From NCBI RefSeq assembly GCF_900046455.1, contig NZ_FCOT01000011.1:372001-436000 (forward strand): DNA of 64,000 bases, read 5' to 3'. The notes beneath the pieces were generated by a model. That model saw only the letters and a program-made list of their open reading frames with translations, was not told the DNA's origin and did not search any database. Origin of the DNA: Cellulomonas timonensis. GTDB taxonomy: Bacteria; Actinomycetota; Actinomycetes; Actinomycetales; Cellulomonadaceae. Position 1 is the stretch's first letter. The number at the start of each line of letters is the position of its first letter. Positions 24,258 through 33,369 of this stretch are shown one piece after another. The translations under genes were made by a program, and so were the position numbers.

Positions 24258-25360
24258 GCCCAGCCGCCCTGCGTGGCGCGGGTGCGGCGCAGCAGCCAGA
24301 AGAAGAACGGGCCGCCCACCAACGACGTGAGCATGCCCAGCGGCAGGTCCGCGTTGGCGATGGCCGTGCGGGCCACCAGGTCCGCCACGACGAGCACGAG
24401 GGCGCCGCCCAGGGCCGATCCGGGGACCAGCAGGCGGTGCCCCGGGCCCGCCAGGATCCGGACCAGGTGCGGCACCACGAGCCCCACGAACGCGATGATG
24501 CCGGTGAACGCCACCCCCGAGGCGACGAGCACGGCCACCAGCACGATGACGCCCTGGCGGAGCCGTTCCACGTTGACGCCCAGGTGCCGGGCCGCGCGCT
24601 CGCCCAAGGAGAGCAGGTCCAGCCGGCGGGACAGGGCCATCGCGACGGCGAGGCCCACGATCACCAGTGGGGCGACGATCGCCACCGACGACCAAGACGA
24701 GCCGTTGAGGGACCCGAGCTGCCAGAAGACGATCTGCTCACGCGCGGCCGGCGAGGCGATGAAGGTGAAGAAGGCCAGCAGCCCTCCCGCGAACGCGTTG
24801 ATGGCGACGCCCGTGAGCACCAGGGTGACGACCTCGGTGCGGCCACCCGAGCGGGACAGCCCGTACACGGCGAACGTGGTGATCAGCCCGCCGACGAACG
24901 CCGCTGCGGCGATCCACGGGCCCGCGGTGAGCGCCCCGCCGAAGACGATGACCGCGCACGCGCCGACCGCCGCGCCGGAGGACACCCCGATGATCCCGGG
25001 CTCGGCGAGGGGGTTGGCGAAGACGCCCTGCATCAGCGCGCCCGCGCAGCCGAGCGCGGCGCCCACCAGCAGCGCGAGTGTGATGCGGGGGAACCGCACC
25101 AGCCACAGCGTGTTCTCGCCCTGGGGGTGGCTCGGCAGCGGGCCCACGTCCAGGCCGACGCGGTGCAGTAGCGAGCCCAGCACCTCGGCGGGTGGGATGC
25201 GGACCTGCCCGACGCCCGCGGCCACGACGGCCGCGACCAGCACGCCGACGGCCAGCAGGATGAGCAGCAGCCGCCCACGGTTGCGGCTCGACGCCACGGT
25301 GGACGGGTCAGGCGCGCCAGGCGCCGTCGGCCTGGCCGGGGCGGCGACGTCAGCCGTCAT
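24254..25360 (-). CDS. hmuU: Heme ABC transporter permease (FecCD family)
   Basis: The 368-residue membrane protein has about ten transmembrane segments and the FecCD motifs RFPRITLALLVGAALGCAGALMQG and IAFVGLVVPHLVRILAG. The latter is the loop that contacts the ATPase. It forms the membrane channel of the HmuTUV importer. Its ATG overlaps the hmuT stop and its stop overlaps the hmuV start, so the three are translated as one unit from the iron-regulated promoter near 26450. Confidence 0.93.
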   Translation of the reverse strand: MTADVAAPARPTAPGAPDPSTVASSRNRGRLLLILLAVGVLVAAVVAAGVGQVRIPPAEVLGSLLHRVGLDVGPLPSHPQGENTLWLVRFPRITLALLVGAALGCAGALMQGVFANPLAEPGIIGVSSGAAVGACAVIVFGGALTAGPWIAAAAFVGGLITTFAVYGLSRSGGRTEVVTLVLTGVAINAFAGGLLAFFTFIASPAAREQIVFWQLGSLNGSSWSSVAIVAPLVIVGLAVAMALSRRLDLLSLGERAARHLGVNVERLRQGVIVLVAVLVASGVAFTGIIAFVGLVVPHLVRILAGPGHRLLVPGSALGGALVLVVADLVARTAIANADLPLGMLTSLVGGPFFFWLLRRTRATQGGWA

Positions 25361-26403
25361 CGCGAGGTCCCGTAGACGGCCTCGGCCAGGGCGAGCACGG
25401 TGGCGCCCGTGCGCGGCCCGAAGCTCAGCAGCGTCGTGTCGCTCATGTCGACCACGCGCCGGTTCTCGCCTGCGGGGGTCTGCGCGATCCCCGTGATGCC
25501 GAGCAGCCCGTCCACGCCGCCCACTGACTTCAGACCCTCGGAGAGCATGAGGATGACGTCCGGCGCCGAGCTGATGAGCGCCTCGCTGGTCAGGTTCACG
25601 TAGGGGCGGTTGAGGCCCACATCAGTGCCGACGTCGACGGCGCCGATGGCCTGGACCATCGCGTCTGCCCCTGAGCCCGGGCCGCCCAGCAAGTACACCC
25701 CGGCCGTGCCGCGCAGGTAGAGGAACGCGATGCGCGGCGCCTCGCCGTCGGATGGCGCCAGCTCGACCGCGCTGGCGATCTCGCCCTCCACGCGCTCGAC
25801 CAACGCGGCGCCGTCGTCCGGCACGCCCAGCGCGGTGGCGACGGCGGTGATCTGCGGGCCGATGCCCTCGAGGGTGCGCTCGGGGTCGAAGTAGACGACG
25901 GGGATGCCGGCTGCGCGGAGCTGGGCCTGCACCTCGGAGGGGCCGATCGAGGTGTCCGTGAGGATGACCGTCGGGTTCAGGGCGAGGATCGACTCCGCGT
26001 TGAGGTCGTGGCCGGCAGCCGAGACGAGCGGGACGTCGGCGGCCTCCGCGAACCCGGTCGCCCGGTCGCGCCCGACCACGTTGTCGCCGAGGCCCAGGGT
26101 GTAGACGATCTCGCCGAGCGTGCCGTAGAGGTCCACGGCGATGATCCGGCTCACGTCGGTGACGGTGACGTCCACGCCATCGAAGGAGCGGACGGTCACC
26201 GGCAGCTGTGGCTGCGGGTCGGTGGTGATGGGGTGGATGCTCGCGTCCGCCACGACAGCGGTCGCGGGGCCGAGGTCGGATGGCGCGCTCGCGGTCGGGG
26301 CCGCGTCCGCGGCGGTGCAGCCGACCAGCAGCACGGCGCTCAGCAGTCCGGCGAGGGCGGAGAGCGCGGCGTTACGCGGACGCATGCGTGCGCCATTCAT
26401 CAT
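25357..26403 (-). CDS. hmuT: Heme ABC transporter substrate-binding lipoprotein
   Basis: The 348-residue protein has a signal peptide with lipobox LLVGC, Cys29 being the lipidated residue. The periplasmic-binding fold of the TroA/HmuT class follows: SRIIAVDLYGTLGEIVYTLGLGDNVVGRD, then AESILALNPTVILTD, with a Tyr in the heme-binding region. It captures heme at the outer face of the membrane, probably from the HtaA-domain protein encoded divergently, and delivers it to HmuU. ATGs at 26403 and 26385 are both possible starts. Two iron boxes lie just upstream. Confidence 0.92.
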   Translation of the reverse strand: MMNGARMRPRNAALSALAGLLSAVLLVGCTAADAAPTASAPSDLGPATAVVADASIHPITTDPQPQLPVTVRSFDGVDVTVTDVSRIIAVDLYGTLGEIVYTLGLGDNVVGRDRATGFAEAADVPLVSAAGHDLNAESILALNPTVILTDTSIGPSEVQAQLRAAGIPVVYFDPERTLEGIGPQITAVATALGVPDDGAALVERVEGEIASAVELAPSDGEAPRIAFLYLRGTAGVYLLGGPGSGADAMVQAIGAVDVGTDVGLNRPYVNLTSEALISSAPDVILMLSEGLKSVGGVDGLLGITGIAQTPAGENRRVVDMSDTTLLSFGPRTGATVLALAEAVYGTSR

Positions 26404-26439
26404 GTCTCTCCTGGTATCCGTGCCCCTGCACCGCCCTGC

Positions 26440-26474
26440 GGAGGTAAGGCTAACATTAGGAAGGTAACCCTAAG
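26440..26474. promoter_or_regulatory. Double iron box between divergent heme operons
   Basis: GGAGGTAAGGCTAACATTA (26440-26458) matches the DtxR/IdeR consensus well. An overlapping palindrome, TTAGG and CCTAA separated by 8 bp (26456-26473), forms a second site. They lie between hmuT (minus) and the surface-protein gene (plus), so one regulator can control both directions. Confidence 0.8.
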
Positions 26475-26480
26475 TCGTAG

Positions 26481-26486
26481 TACGGT
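26481..26486 (+). promoter_or_regulatory. -10 box (TACGGT) of leaderless surface-protein transcript
   Basis: TACGGT ends 7 bp before the GTG at 26494 and directly follows the second iron box, so bound IdeR would block it. Confidence 0.5.
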
Positions 26487-26493
26487 CCGGCTC

Positions 26494-27273
26494 GTGCAAC
26501 GACCTGACCTCACCCGACGCCTCCTGGCCGTGACAGCGCTCGTCGCCTGTGCGATGACGGGCGCCACCGCCGCGTCCGCCGCGCCGGCCGGAGACCTCAC
26601 GGTCTCGCAGACCAACGGCCTCACGCCCGGGCAGCCGGTGGCGGTCACCGGCGCCGGATTCGACGAGGCCAAGGGGATCTACGTCGCCATCTGCGTCGAC
26701 AACGGCCCGGGCGCCACGCCCACGCCCTGCCTCGGCGGCGTCGACATGGAGGGGACTGCGGGCGGCTCCGCATGGATCTCCTCCAGCCCGCCGTCCTATG
26801 CCGCCGGGCTGACGACGCCGTTCGGGCCTGGCGGCACGTTCGAGGTCACCCTGCCTGCCGTCGCCGAGGACGCCGTGGCCGGGGTGAACTGCCGTGAGGT
26901 CTCCTGCGCCGTGACCGTCCGGTACGACCACACCCGCGCGGACGACCGCACGGGGGACGTGCTCATCCCGATCACGTTCGCCGCCGAGGGCGCCACTGAG
27001 GCCCCCGCCGCCGAGACCCCCACCGCCGACGCGACGCCTGCCGCCGAGCCGACGGAGAGCGTCGCCGACGAGGCCGAGAGCGCCGAGCCCGTCGACGCCG
27101 CCGCCGAGGCGGACGACGACACGGGCGTGAACGGCCCCCTCGTCGCCGGAGTGATCGGCGTCGTGCTCCTGGCCGCCATCGCCGGCGGCCTCCTGCTGGC
27201 TCGTCGCCGTCGAGGGGCGCTCGCCGCCCAGGCCGCCGATGACGACGACCCAGCCAGCCCTCGCGCCAACTGA
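26494..27273 (+). CDS. Iron-regulated exported membrane-anchored protein of heme locus
   Basis: The 259-residue protein has a signal peptide ending ASA and a beta-sandwich domain (about 30-165) with TPGQPVAVTGAGFDEAKGIYVAIC. A Cys pair (NCREVSC) follows. An acidic Ala/Glu/Thr-rich spacer leads to a C-terminal transmembrane helix and RRRRG tail. The fold resembles the domains repeated in the following HtaA-type protein, which has ITVTGAGFAG and ITITGTGFAV. Such proteins accompany hmuTUV in actinobacteria and are thought to handle heme at the wall. Direct heme ligands are not identifiable here. The start is a GTG 7 bp after a TACGGT box. Confidence 0.75.
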   Translation: MQRPDLTRRLLAVTALVACAMTGATAASAAPAGDLTVSQTNGLTPGQPVAVTGAGFDEAKGIYVAICVDNGPGATPTPCLGGVDMEGTAGGSAWISSSPPSYAAGLTTPFGPGGTFEVTLPAVAEDAVAGVNCREVSCAVTVRYDHTRADDRTGDVLIPITFAAEGATEAPAAETPTADATPAAEPTESVADEAESAEPVDAAAEADDDTGVNGPLVAGVIGVVLLAAIAGGLLLARRRRGALAAQAADDDDPASPRAN

Positions 27274-27276
27274 CTG

Positions 27277-27338
27277 CCCGCACCCGCACTCGCACCCGCA
27301 CCACCGAGCATCCGCACCACGCGCACCCGCATCACGCG
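27277..27338 (+). repeat. Short degenerate CGCACC repeats
   Basis: The gap between the two heme-surface genes contains repeated CGCACC(C/T) units, a cytosine-rich, guanine-poor stretch on the plus strand. It could act as a Rho loading site or simply be low-complexity DNA. The units are too short and irregular to be a CRISPR array. Confidence 0.4.
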
Positions 27339-27391
27339 CACTTCTCGCCCACCCCGGCGCCAGACCGCGCCCGAACTGAAGGAGCTCTCCT

Positions 27392-29823
27392 GTGCTGACA
27401 GGAAATAGGAGGGCCCGGTCCGCCGGGCGAGTCCTCGCCGCGCTGACCGCGGCCGCGATAGCCGCCACCACGGCTGTCGTCGGGATGGCCGGGATGGCCA
27501 ACGCCGCCGAGGCGCCGAGCATTGACGTCTCGACTGCCGCCGAGGGCGGTGGCGAGATCACCATCACCGGCACGGGCTTCGCTGTGGATGAGATCGGGGT
27601 GTACGTCGGCCTCGGCGCCACTGGCGCCGCGAACTTCTACAAGGCCACGATCGCCAGCACAGTGTGGGTGGCGCAGGGCCAGGCGGCGAGCGCCACCACC
27701 GCGCCGCTCGAGGCGGATGGCTCCTTCAGCGTCACGTTGACCGTCCCCGCGCCCACGAGCGCAGGCGTCAGCGTCTACGTCTCCAAAGCGCACGGCCAGG
27801 GCGCGTTTGCCGATCAGACGCAGAACCTGAGCAGCCCGGTGGCCTACGCGGCAGCGCCGGAGCCCACCCCGACGCCGGAGCCCACCTCCTCCCCGGAGCC
27901 CTCGCCCTCACCGAGCCGGAGCCCACGACGTGGACCCCCGCGCTGACGCTCTACGCCGCTGACGGCACGACGTCGCTCGGCAGCACGGCCGTCCGCGCCG
28001 GCGACAAGATCGTCGTCAAGGGCAAGGGGTACGACCCGAACGCCAACGTCGGCGGCCGCGGCGCGCCGATCCCGAAGACCCTCCCGCAGGGCGCGTACGT
28101 GGTGTTCGGCTCGACGGCCGCCGTCTGGCGCCCCTCGCAGACCACGGCCTCCGGGGTCCGCACGAGCGCGTCGCAGGGTTGGGTCCTCCCCGAGTCCGTC
28201 CTGACGCAGGTCAGCGAGGCGATGCAGCCCGCGATCCGCAAGGAGTGGGTCCCGCTGGCCGCTGACGGCACGTTCACGGCGACGCTCACCATCGCCGAGC
28301 CCAAGCTGATCGAGGGCGGCGCTGTCGGCGTGTACACCTACGCCGCCGGCGGCACGACGAACGCCGACCAGGAGATCTTCATCCCGGTCAACTACACCTC
28401 GACCCCGGTGGCGCCCGAGCCCGAGCAGCCGGCCAACCCGGCGGCCCCGCGCCTGACGGTGAGCCCGGCCACGAACCTCGACCCGACGGTCGACCAGAAG
28501 ATCACCGTGACCGGCGCCGGTTTCGCCGGCGCGCTGGCCTACCAGGGCGTCTACGTCAACCTCGGCACGTCCGGGCAGTGGACCCCGGGCACGGCGCCGT
28601 CGCAGGACGGCTGGGCGGCCCAGGCCTACGCCCCGGCAGCGCGAATCGCCGCGGACGGCTCGTTCACCACGACCCTCACCCTCAAGGCCGGCACGGCGGC
28701 CGCGGGCTCCACCTACGTCGCAGCGGTCTTCTGCGCCCACGCCTGCTCGGGCTCCGACCGGTCGCTTGACGCGGTCTCCGGGCCGATCACGTTCACCACG
28801 AAGTCCACCGGTGGCACGCTGCCGACCCCGACGCCCGTGGCGCCCCCGGTGCTGGCCGTCGAGGGCGTCCCGACCGGCGGCGGCGTGACCGCTGGCCAGT
28901 CGGTGACGATCGTCGCCAGCGGCTTCCAGCCGAACGAGACGGGCATCCGCCTCGAGCTGCACTCCGACCCGATCGTCCTCGCCACCGGCCTCACGGCCGA
29001 CGCGACGGGCACGGTCCGGACCACCGTGACGCTCCCGGCCAACACGCCCGCGGGCAGCCACCACCTCGTGGTGATCGCCGCCGATGGTCGCCAGGTCGCG
29101 TTCCCGGTGACCGTCGCGGCCGCGACGCCGGTCTGCGTGGCGCGCGTCGTCTCCGGCGCCACGCTCACGTGGGGCGTCAAGAGCGACTTCCGCGACTACA
29201 TCACGGGGAGCATCGCCAACGGCTCCATCACCGCCACCGGCGTCTCGGGCTCGGGTCCGTGGACCTGGAGCGCTGGCAGCGGCACGTTCAACACCAATGA
29301 CGGCGTGGGCCGCGCGGCCTACGCCGGGTCGGTGCGGTTCAGCGGCCACGGCGGCGTGCTCGACGTGACCATCTCGAATCCGCGCGTCCAGGTGAACAGC
29401 TCCACGTCCGCGACGCTCGTGGCGGATGTGCGCACCGCGGAGAAGTCCTACTCGGGCATCGCGGTGGCGACGCTGCGCCTCGGCGACGGCACGGCCTCCC
29501 GCTCCGGCGACAAGCTGACGTGGCAGGGCGTCCCCGCGACGTTGGCTGCCGCGGCGGCCCCGGCGTTCGAGGGCTTCTACGCCGCGGGTGCGGCGCTGGA
29601 CCCGGTGTCGTTCACGCTGCCGCTGGGCGCCGAGACGGACTGCACGAGCGCGTCGGGGGCGGCCCTCGCCAAGTACGGCAAGGGCGGGGTGCTGGCCACC
29701 ACGGGCGGCGACCTCGACGCGATCGCGTACGCGTTGCTGCTGATCGCCTTCGGTGGCGCCCTGGTGCTGGTCGCGCGGCGCCGGGCACGGACGTCGCCGG
29801 TGGAGGCGCGCGTCGAGGGCTGA
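27392..29823 (+). CDS. HtaA-domain heme-binding surface protein with LAXTG signal, frame interrupted
   Basis: The first frame (27392-27946) has a signal peptide and one ITITGTGFAVDEIGVYVGLG domain, then a Pro/Glu/Ser linker. The second frame (to 29823) continues with three related domains (IVVKGKGYDP, ITVTGAGFAG, VTIVASGFQPNETG). It then has an HtaA domain (about 29130-29560; LTWGVKSDFRDYITGSIANGSI) and a C-terminal LATTGGD, hydrophobic helix and RRRART. LATTG fits the LAXTG signal of class E sortases. A single missing base near 27911-27914 explains the break: adding one G to CCGAGCC restores PSPEPEPTTWTP. About 810 residues if intact. It should capture heme at the wall for HmuT. Confidence 0.85.
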
Positions 29824-29845
29824 CGCCAGCGTCATCGGCAAGAGG

Positions 29846-29885
29846 ACGGCGCTGATCGGTCGAGGTATTGGCCGATCGGCGCCGT
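29846..29885 (+). terminator. Hairpin terminator after HtaA-domain gene
   Basis: A 14-bp stem with one mismatch (ACGGCGCTGATCGG with CCGATCGGCGCCGT) starts 23 bp after the stop codon. Confidence 0.75.
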
Positions 29886-30023
29886 TCTCGGCATGTGGGG
29901 GAACTCGCCGCCTCGAATTCCATTGCGAAAGTGTCTTCTTTCGACATTTGCCACTATCGATCTAGAATCGGGACGAATCACTCGACGACAGCCGCTCGAC
30001 GACGAGGTCGGGAAGGGTGTGTG

Positions 30024-31364
30024 ATGCGCCGACGAGAAGTGCCCGCCGTGCCGCCCGGGGTGGACCCCTCCATCCTCGCGGCCAGCCTGCGCTCGGCCCA
30101 CGAGGCGTTCCTGACCACCGGCACGCTCGAGAACGGGGTGCGGCCCGTGGTCGCGAGCTCGTGGCGTCGCAGTGCGCGTAACGGCGTGAACCCCGAGCAG
30201 CCGCTGGCGCCGGTCGACCTCACCGCCGCTGAACTGGCCGCCTACCGTCGGGACCACCCGTTGGCGGCCGCCATGCCCGCGGTGCGCAGGCTGCTCGTCG
30301 AGGGCGCCGTGGGGGATGGGATTGTCACGGCGCTGACGGACGACGTCGGGCGCCTGCTGTGGGTCGAGGGTGACGGCAAGGTGCGCAAAGCCGTCGATCG
30401 CGTGGGGTTCGTCGAGGGCGCGTCCTGGGGTGAGGAATACGCCGGGACGAATGCGCCGGGAACGGCCATCGCCGCGCGTCGCGCGTTGCAGGTGTTCTCC
30501 GCGGAGCACTTCACCCGCTCGGTGCAGCCGTGGAGCTGCTCGGCCGTCCCGGTGCGGGATCTCGCGACGCGCCGGGTGCTCGGCGTGCTCGACGTGACGG
30601 GCGGCGACCATGTCGCGTCGGGCCTGATGCTCTCGCTGGTGCGCGCGACGGTGATGGCTGTCGAGCTCGAGCTGGCAGCTGCGACGGGGGCGCTGCGGAT
30701 CGGCGCCGGGGAGCAGAACCCGCAGGCGGGCATCGGGCCGCGTGCGCCCGGCACGGCGCGCCTCGAGGTGCTGGGACAGAATGCCGGCGTCCTGCACGGG
30801 CCCGATCCGGGTGTCACGCGGAGCCTGAGCCTGCGCCATGCGGAGCTGCTGCTCCTGCTCGCCGCGAACCCCCGGGGGCTCAGCGGCGAGGAGCTCGCGG
30901 TGCACCTGCACCAGGACCACCTGAGCGACGTGACGGTGCGAGCGGAGGTGTGGCGGCTGCGTCGGGCTGTGGGCCCGCTGCTGGGCGAGTCGCGTCCGTA
31001 CAGGTTGGCGGTTCCGCTGTACACGGACGCCGACGCGGTCCGCACGGCGCTCGCGTCGGGCGACGTGCTGGGAGCCCTGGCGAGCTATTCCGGACCGGTG
31101 CTGGCGCGCTCGCGCGCGCCGGGGGTGGAGCGCCTGCGCGCCGAGTTGAGCGCCGAGCTGCGGGCGTCGGTGCTCGCGTCGCAGGATGCCCGCGCGCTCG
31201 AGCGGTGGGTGGCGACGGATGAGGGCGCGGAGGACTGGCAGGCATGGCAGGGCCTCGCGCGCCTCTCGACGACGGGATCGCCGCGGTGGGCGCGGGCGCA
31301 CGGCCGGCTGGACCTGCTGTCCCGCGAGCTCGGGGTGGGCCCGGCGAGGCATTTGCGCCGGTGA
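30024..31364 (+). CDS. GAF-domain transcriptional regulator
   Basis: The 446-residue protein has an N-terminal region like AcoR-type activators. It includes VVASSWRRSARNGVNPEQP, a GAF sensor (about 90-235) with GFVEGASWGEEYAGTNAPGTAIA, and SAEHFTRSVQPWSCSAVPV. There is no AAA+ sigma-54 domain. Instead the C-terminal part (about 270-350) reads like a winged-helix DNA-binding domain (LRHAELLLLLAANPRGLSGEELAVHLH). In actinobacteria this architecture often controls aldehyde or alcohol dehydrogenase genes, but none is adjacent. GGAAGG lies upstream of the ATG. It is probably single-gene, closed by tandem hairpins. Confidence 0.82.
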   Translation: MRRREVPAVPPGVDPSILAASLRSAHEAFLTTGTLENGVRPVVASSWRRSARNGVNPEQPLAPVDLTAAELAAYRRDHPLAAAMPAVRRLLVEGAVGDGIVTALTDDVGRLLWVEGDGKVRKAVDRVGFVEGASWGEEYAGTNAPGTAIAARRALQVFSAEHFTRSVQPWSCSAVPVRDLATRRVLGVLDVTGGDHVASGLMLSLVRATVMAVELELAAATGALRIGAGEQNPQAGIGPRAPGTARLEVLGQNAGVLHGPDPGVTRSLSLRHAELLLLLAANPRGLSGEELAVHLHQDHLSDVTVRAEVWRLRRAVGPLLGESRPYRLAVPLYTDADAVRTALASGDVLGALASYSGPVLARSRAPGVERLRAELSAELRASVLASQDARALERWVATDEGAEDWQAWQGLARLSTTGSPRWARAHGRLDLLSRELGVGPARHLRR

Positions 31365-31519
31365 CCCGGGCGTCTTCGAGCCTGTGGACAGGCTGGGGAG
31401 AATTCCCTTCAGATCGGTCGGAAACTGCAACCCGGCTGCAACGTGTGGGCGCTTACGGTGGTTTCTACCGGCTTGACCCGCCGCGGAGATCCAGGTCGTG
31501 GGGGTCTCCGACTCCGGCT

Positions 31520-31585
31520 GAGGGGCTTGTCCCCTCGGTTGGACCGCCGGGGTGCCGCACGCCCGGGGGGAGACGTGCGGCACCC
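31520..31585 (+). terminator. Tandem hairpins after GAF regulator
   Basis: Two stems lie in the 307-bp gap before the DinB gene: GAGGGG/CCCCTC (31520-31536) and a perfect 12-bp stem, GGGTGCCGCACG/CGTGCGGCACCC (31550-31585). No ORF in the gap is convincing. A GGAGA/TCTCC stem precedes them. Confidence 0.6.
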
Positions 31586-31671
31586 TGAGCGGACCGCGGG
31601 GCAGGCCGGGCCAACTATGTTCGACGGGTCGCCCCTGCCCTGCGTCGGAGGTCGGGGGCTAGGGTGCACGC

Positions 31672-32226
31672 ATGACGTCTCCCGTGCCCGAGATGCCCCG
31701 GTCCGCGCCGCCGATCGTCCCCGACACCAAGGACTGGACGGCGGTCGTCGACGCCGGTTGCGACGAGTGCGGGTTCCGCCCGGACGACGTTGCCCCGGCG
31801 GCCCTCAGCGGCACGGTGCGGGACTTGATCCCCCGCTGGCTGGCGGCGTTGCACCGCCCTGACGTGGGGGTTCGCCCGGAGCCGACGACGTGGTCGGTGC
31901 TCGAGTACGGCGCGCACGTCCGTGATGTGCACCGGGTCTTCGCGGGGCGGCTGCGCCGGATGCTCGACGAGGATGACCCGCGGTTCGACAACTGGGACCA
32001 GGACGCGACGGCGGTGGAGCAGCGGTACGACCTACAAGACCCGGCGGTCGTGGCCGACGACCTCGCCAGGGCGGCGGAGGAGTTCGCGGCCGAGCTCGAC
32101 ACCGTGCGCGAGGAGGATCTCGAGCGGCCGGGGCTCCGTTCCAATGGGTCGGTCTTCACCGTCCGCACCCTCGGGCAGTACTTCCTGCATGACGTGGTCC
32201 ACCACCTGCACGACGTGCGGGGCTGA
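31672..32226 (+). CDS. DinB family protein
   Basis: The 184-residue protein has the DinB four-helix layout, with WSVLEYGAHVRDVHRVFAGRL and the C-terminal FLHDVVHHLHDVRG. These supply the His residues of the family metal site. DinB-fold proteins include thiol-dependent (mycothiol or bacillithiol) transferases, but many have no known reaction. The ATG is 6 bp after TAGGGT (31660-31665), a leaderless arrangement. An N-terminal segment with CDECGF is extra and may bind metal. The gene stands alone. Confidence 0.82.
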   Translation: MTSPVPEMPRSAPPIVPDTKDWTAVVDAGCDECGFRPDDVAPAALSGTVRDLIPRWLAALHRPDVGVRPEPTTWSVLEYGAHVRDVHRVFAGRLRRMLDEDDPRFDNWDQDATAVEQRYDLQDPAVVADDLARAAEEFAAELDTVREEDLERPGLRSNGSVFTVRTLGQYFLHDVVHHLHDVRG

Positions 32227-32238
32227 CGCCGCCCGCAG

Positions 32239-32304
32239 TTATCCACAGGCTCTGTCCACACCTGTGTGCACAGAGCGACGCTCACGCGGGTGAACCTGTG
32301 GACG
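32239..32304. promoter_or_regulatory. Cluster of DnaA-box-like 9-mers
   Basis: TTATCCACA (32239-32247) is a perfect consensus DnaA box. CTGTCCACA (32252-32260) and the reverse-strand CGTCCACA (32297-32304) are near matches. They fall between DinB and the next gene. Binding by DnaA is inference. Confidence 0.35.
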
Positions 32305-32414
32305 CACCGGTGGACGGGCGTCCTGAGGGTGATCGACAGGCGTCGCTCACGGAGACCCACGGTGCACACGGAGTGGAAACCTCCCGGCAGCATCGCCTCG
32401 GTACCGTCCGCCGC

Positions 32415-33329
32415 ATGCTCACCCTCGTGCCCGGCGTCGCGGGCGGGCCCGTGCTCGGCCTCCCGCAGGGACAAGACGTGCTCGCACTCGCCGCGGCGTG
32501 GTTCCCGCGCGCGGCATGGGAGCGCGCCCCGGTGACCGCCGCCCAGGCTCAGCGCTCCGCCCGGCCGATGGCGGGGGCCCGGTTCCGCGGGCTGGCGCAG
32601 GACGCCGCCGCCCAGCCCGGCATCCTGCGCATCGGCCCCGACGCGGTGCTGTCGGGGCCGCACCACCTCGAGGCGCCGGTGTCGATGTCCAGCGGCCCTC
32701 GCTCAGCGACCCGATTGCTCGACGGCTACGAGGTCCAGCACGACTCCGTCCTGCCGCCTGCCCACGTGATGCGGTGGCTCACCGCGGCCGCACGGCATGC
32801 GGGCGGAGTGGTCGTCGCGCCGGATCGGTCCGCGATCTCCACGTATGACGCCGCGATGGTCGTGGACCTGACGCTGTGGTCGGCGGTGGCGCTGCCCCTC
32901 GACGCGCTCGTCCGCCTGGTGCGGCCGCGGCTGCCGGGCGCACGGGTCAGCACGTCGGCCCCGGATGCGTCGCACGGCATGGGCGCCTTGGCGGCGGCGC
33001 CGTATGAGCTGGTCGCGCGGTTCGAGTACGACGGCGACGTGCGGCTGCGGTTCGCCCGCGCGGACGGACCGGTGGTGCTCGACTCGATCGGGTGGCGCGA
33101 CCACGGGCCGTTCGCCTACGCCGTCCGATGGGAGCCGCCCCACCCTGCCGAGCTCGACGCCCCGCATCCGACGACGTCGCATCTGATCGCCCGCAGCCGG
33201 GTGGCGCCCGTGGTCGCACGGGTGGTGGCGGCGCTGATGCCGGCGGTGGGCGGTGCGGTGGTCGACGACGGCGGGTTCCTGGTGGGCCCGGCTGAACTGG
33301 GCGTGCGGGTCAGGGGCTCCGAACGCTGA
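32415..33329 (+). CDS. Uncharacterised actinobacterial protein, paralogue of the gene at 58733
   Basis: The 304-residue cytoplasmic protein has no recognised domain. Its middle (MRWLTAAARHAGGVVVAPD, VDLTLWSAVALPLDALVRLVRPRLPGAR) and end (YAVRWEPPHPAELD, HLIARSRVAPVVARVVAALMPAVGG) align with the 375-residue protein at 58733-59860. The shared features are a WLTAAARxxGG helix, a D-LTL strand, a VRWEP motif and a GG-V/I-DxxxFLV end. The ATG is 7 bp after TACCGT (32402-32407), so the transcript may be leaderless. DnaA-box-like sequences flank the gene on both sides. No function can be assigned. Confidence 0.72.
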   Translation: MLTLVPGVAGGPVLGLPQGQDVLALAAAWFPRAAWERAPVTAAQAQRSARPMAGARFRGLAQDAAAQPGILRIGPDAVLSGPHHLEAPVSMSSGPRSATRLLDGYEVQHDSVLPPAHVMRWLTAAARHAGGVVVAPDRSAISTYDAAMVVDLTLWSAVALPLDALVRLVRPRLPGARVSTSAPDASHGMGALAAAPYELVARFEYDGDVRLRFARADGPVVLDSIGWRDHGPFAYAVRWEPPHPAELDAPHPTTSHLIARSRVAPVVARVVAALMPAVGGAVVDDGGFLVGPAELGVRVRGSER

Positions 33330-33369
33330 TTGCCCGAGGCGGGGTGGATCGGCGCTTCCGAAGGGCAAG

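Noticed and set aside
27277-27338. CGCACC repeats as a CRISPR array
   Set aside because: Units are 6-7 bp with no constant-length spacers and no cas gene anywhere in the window.
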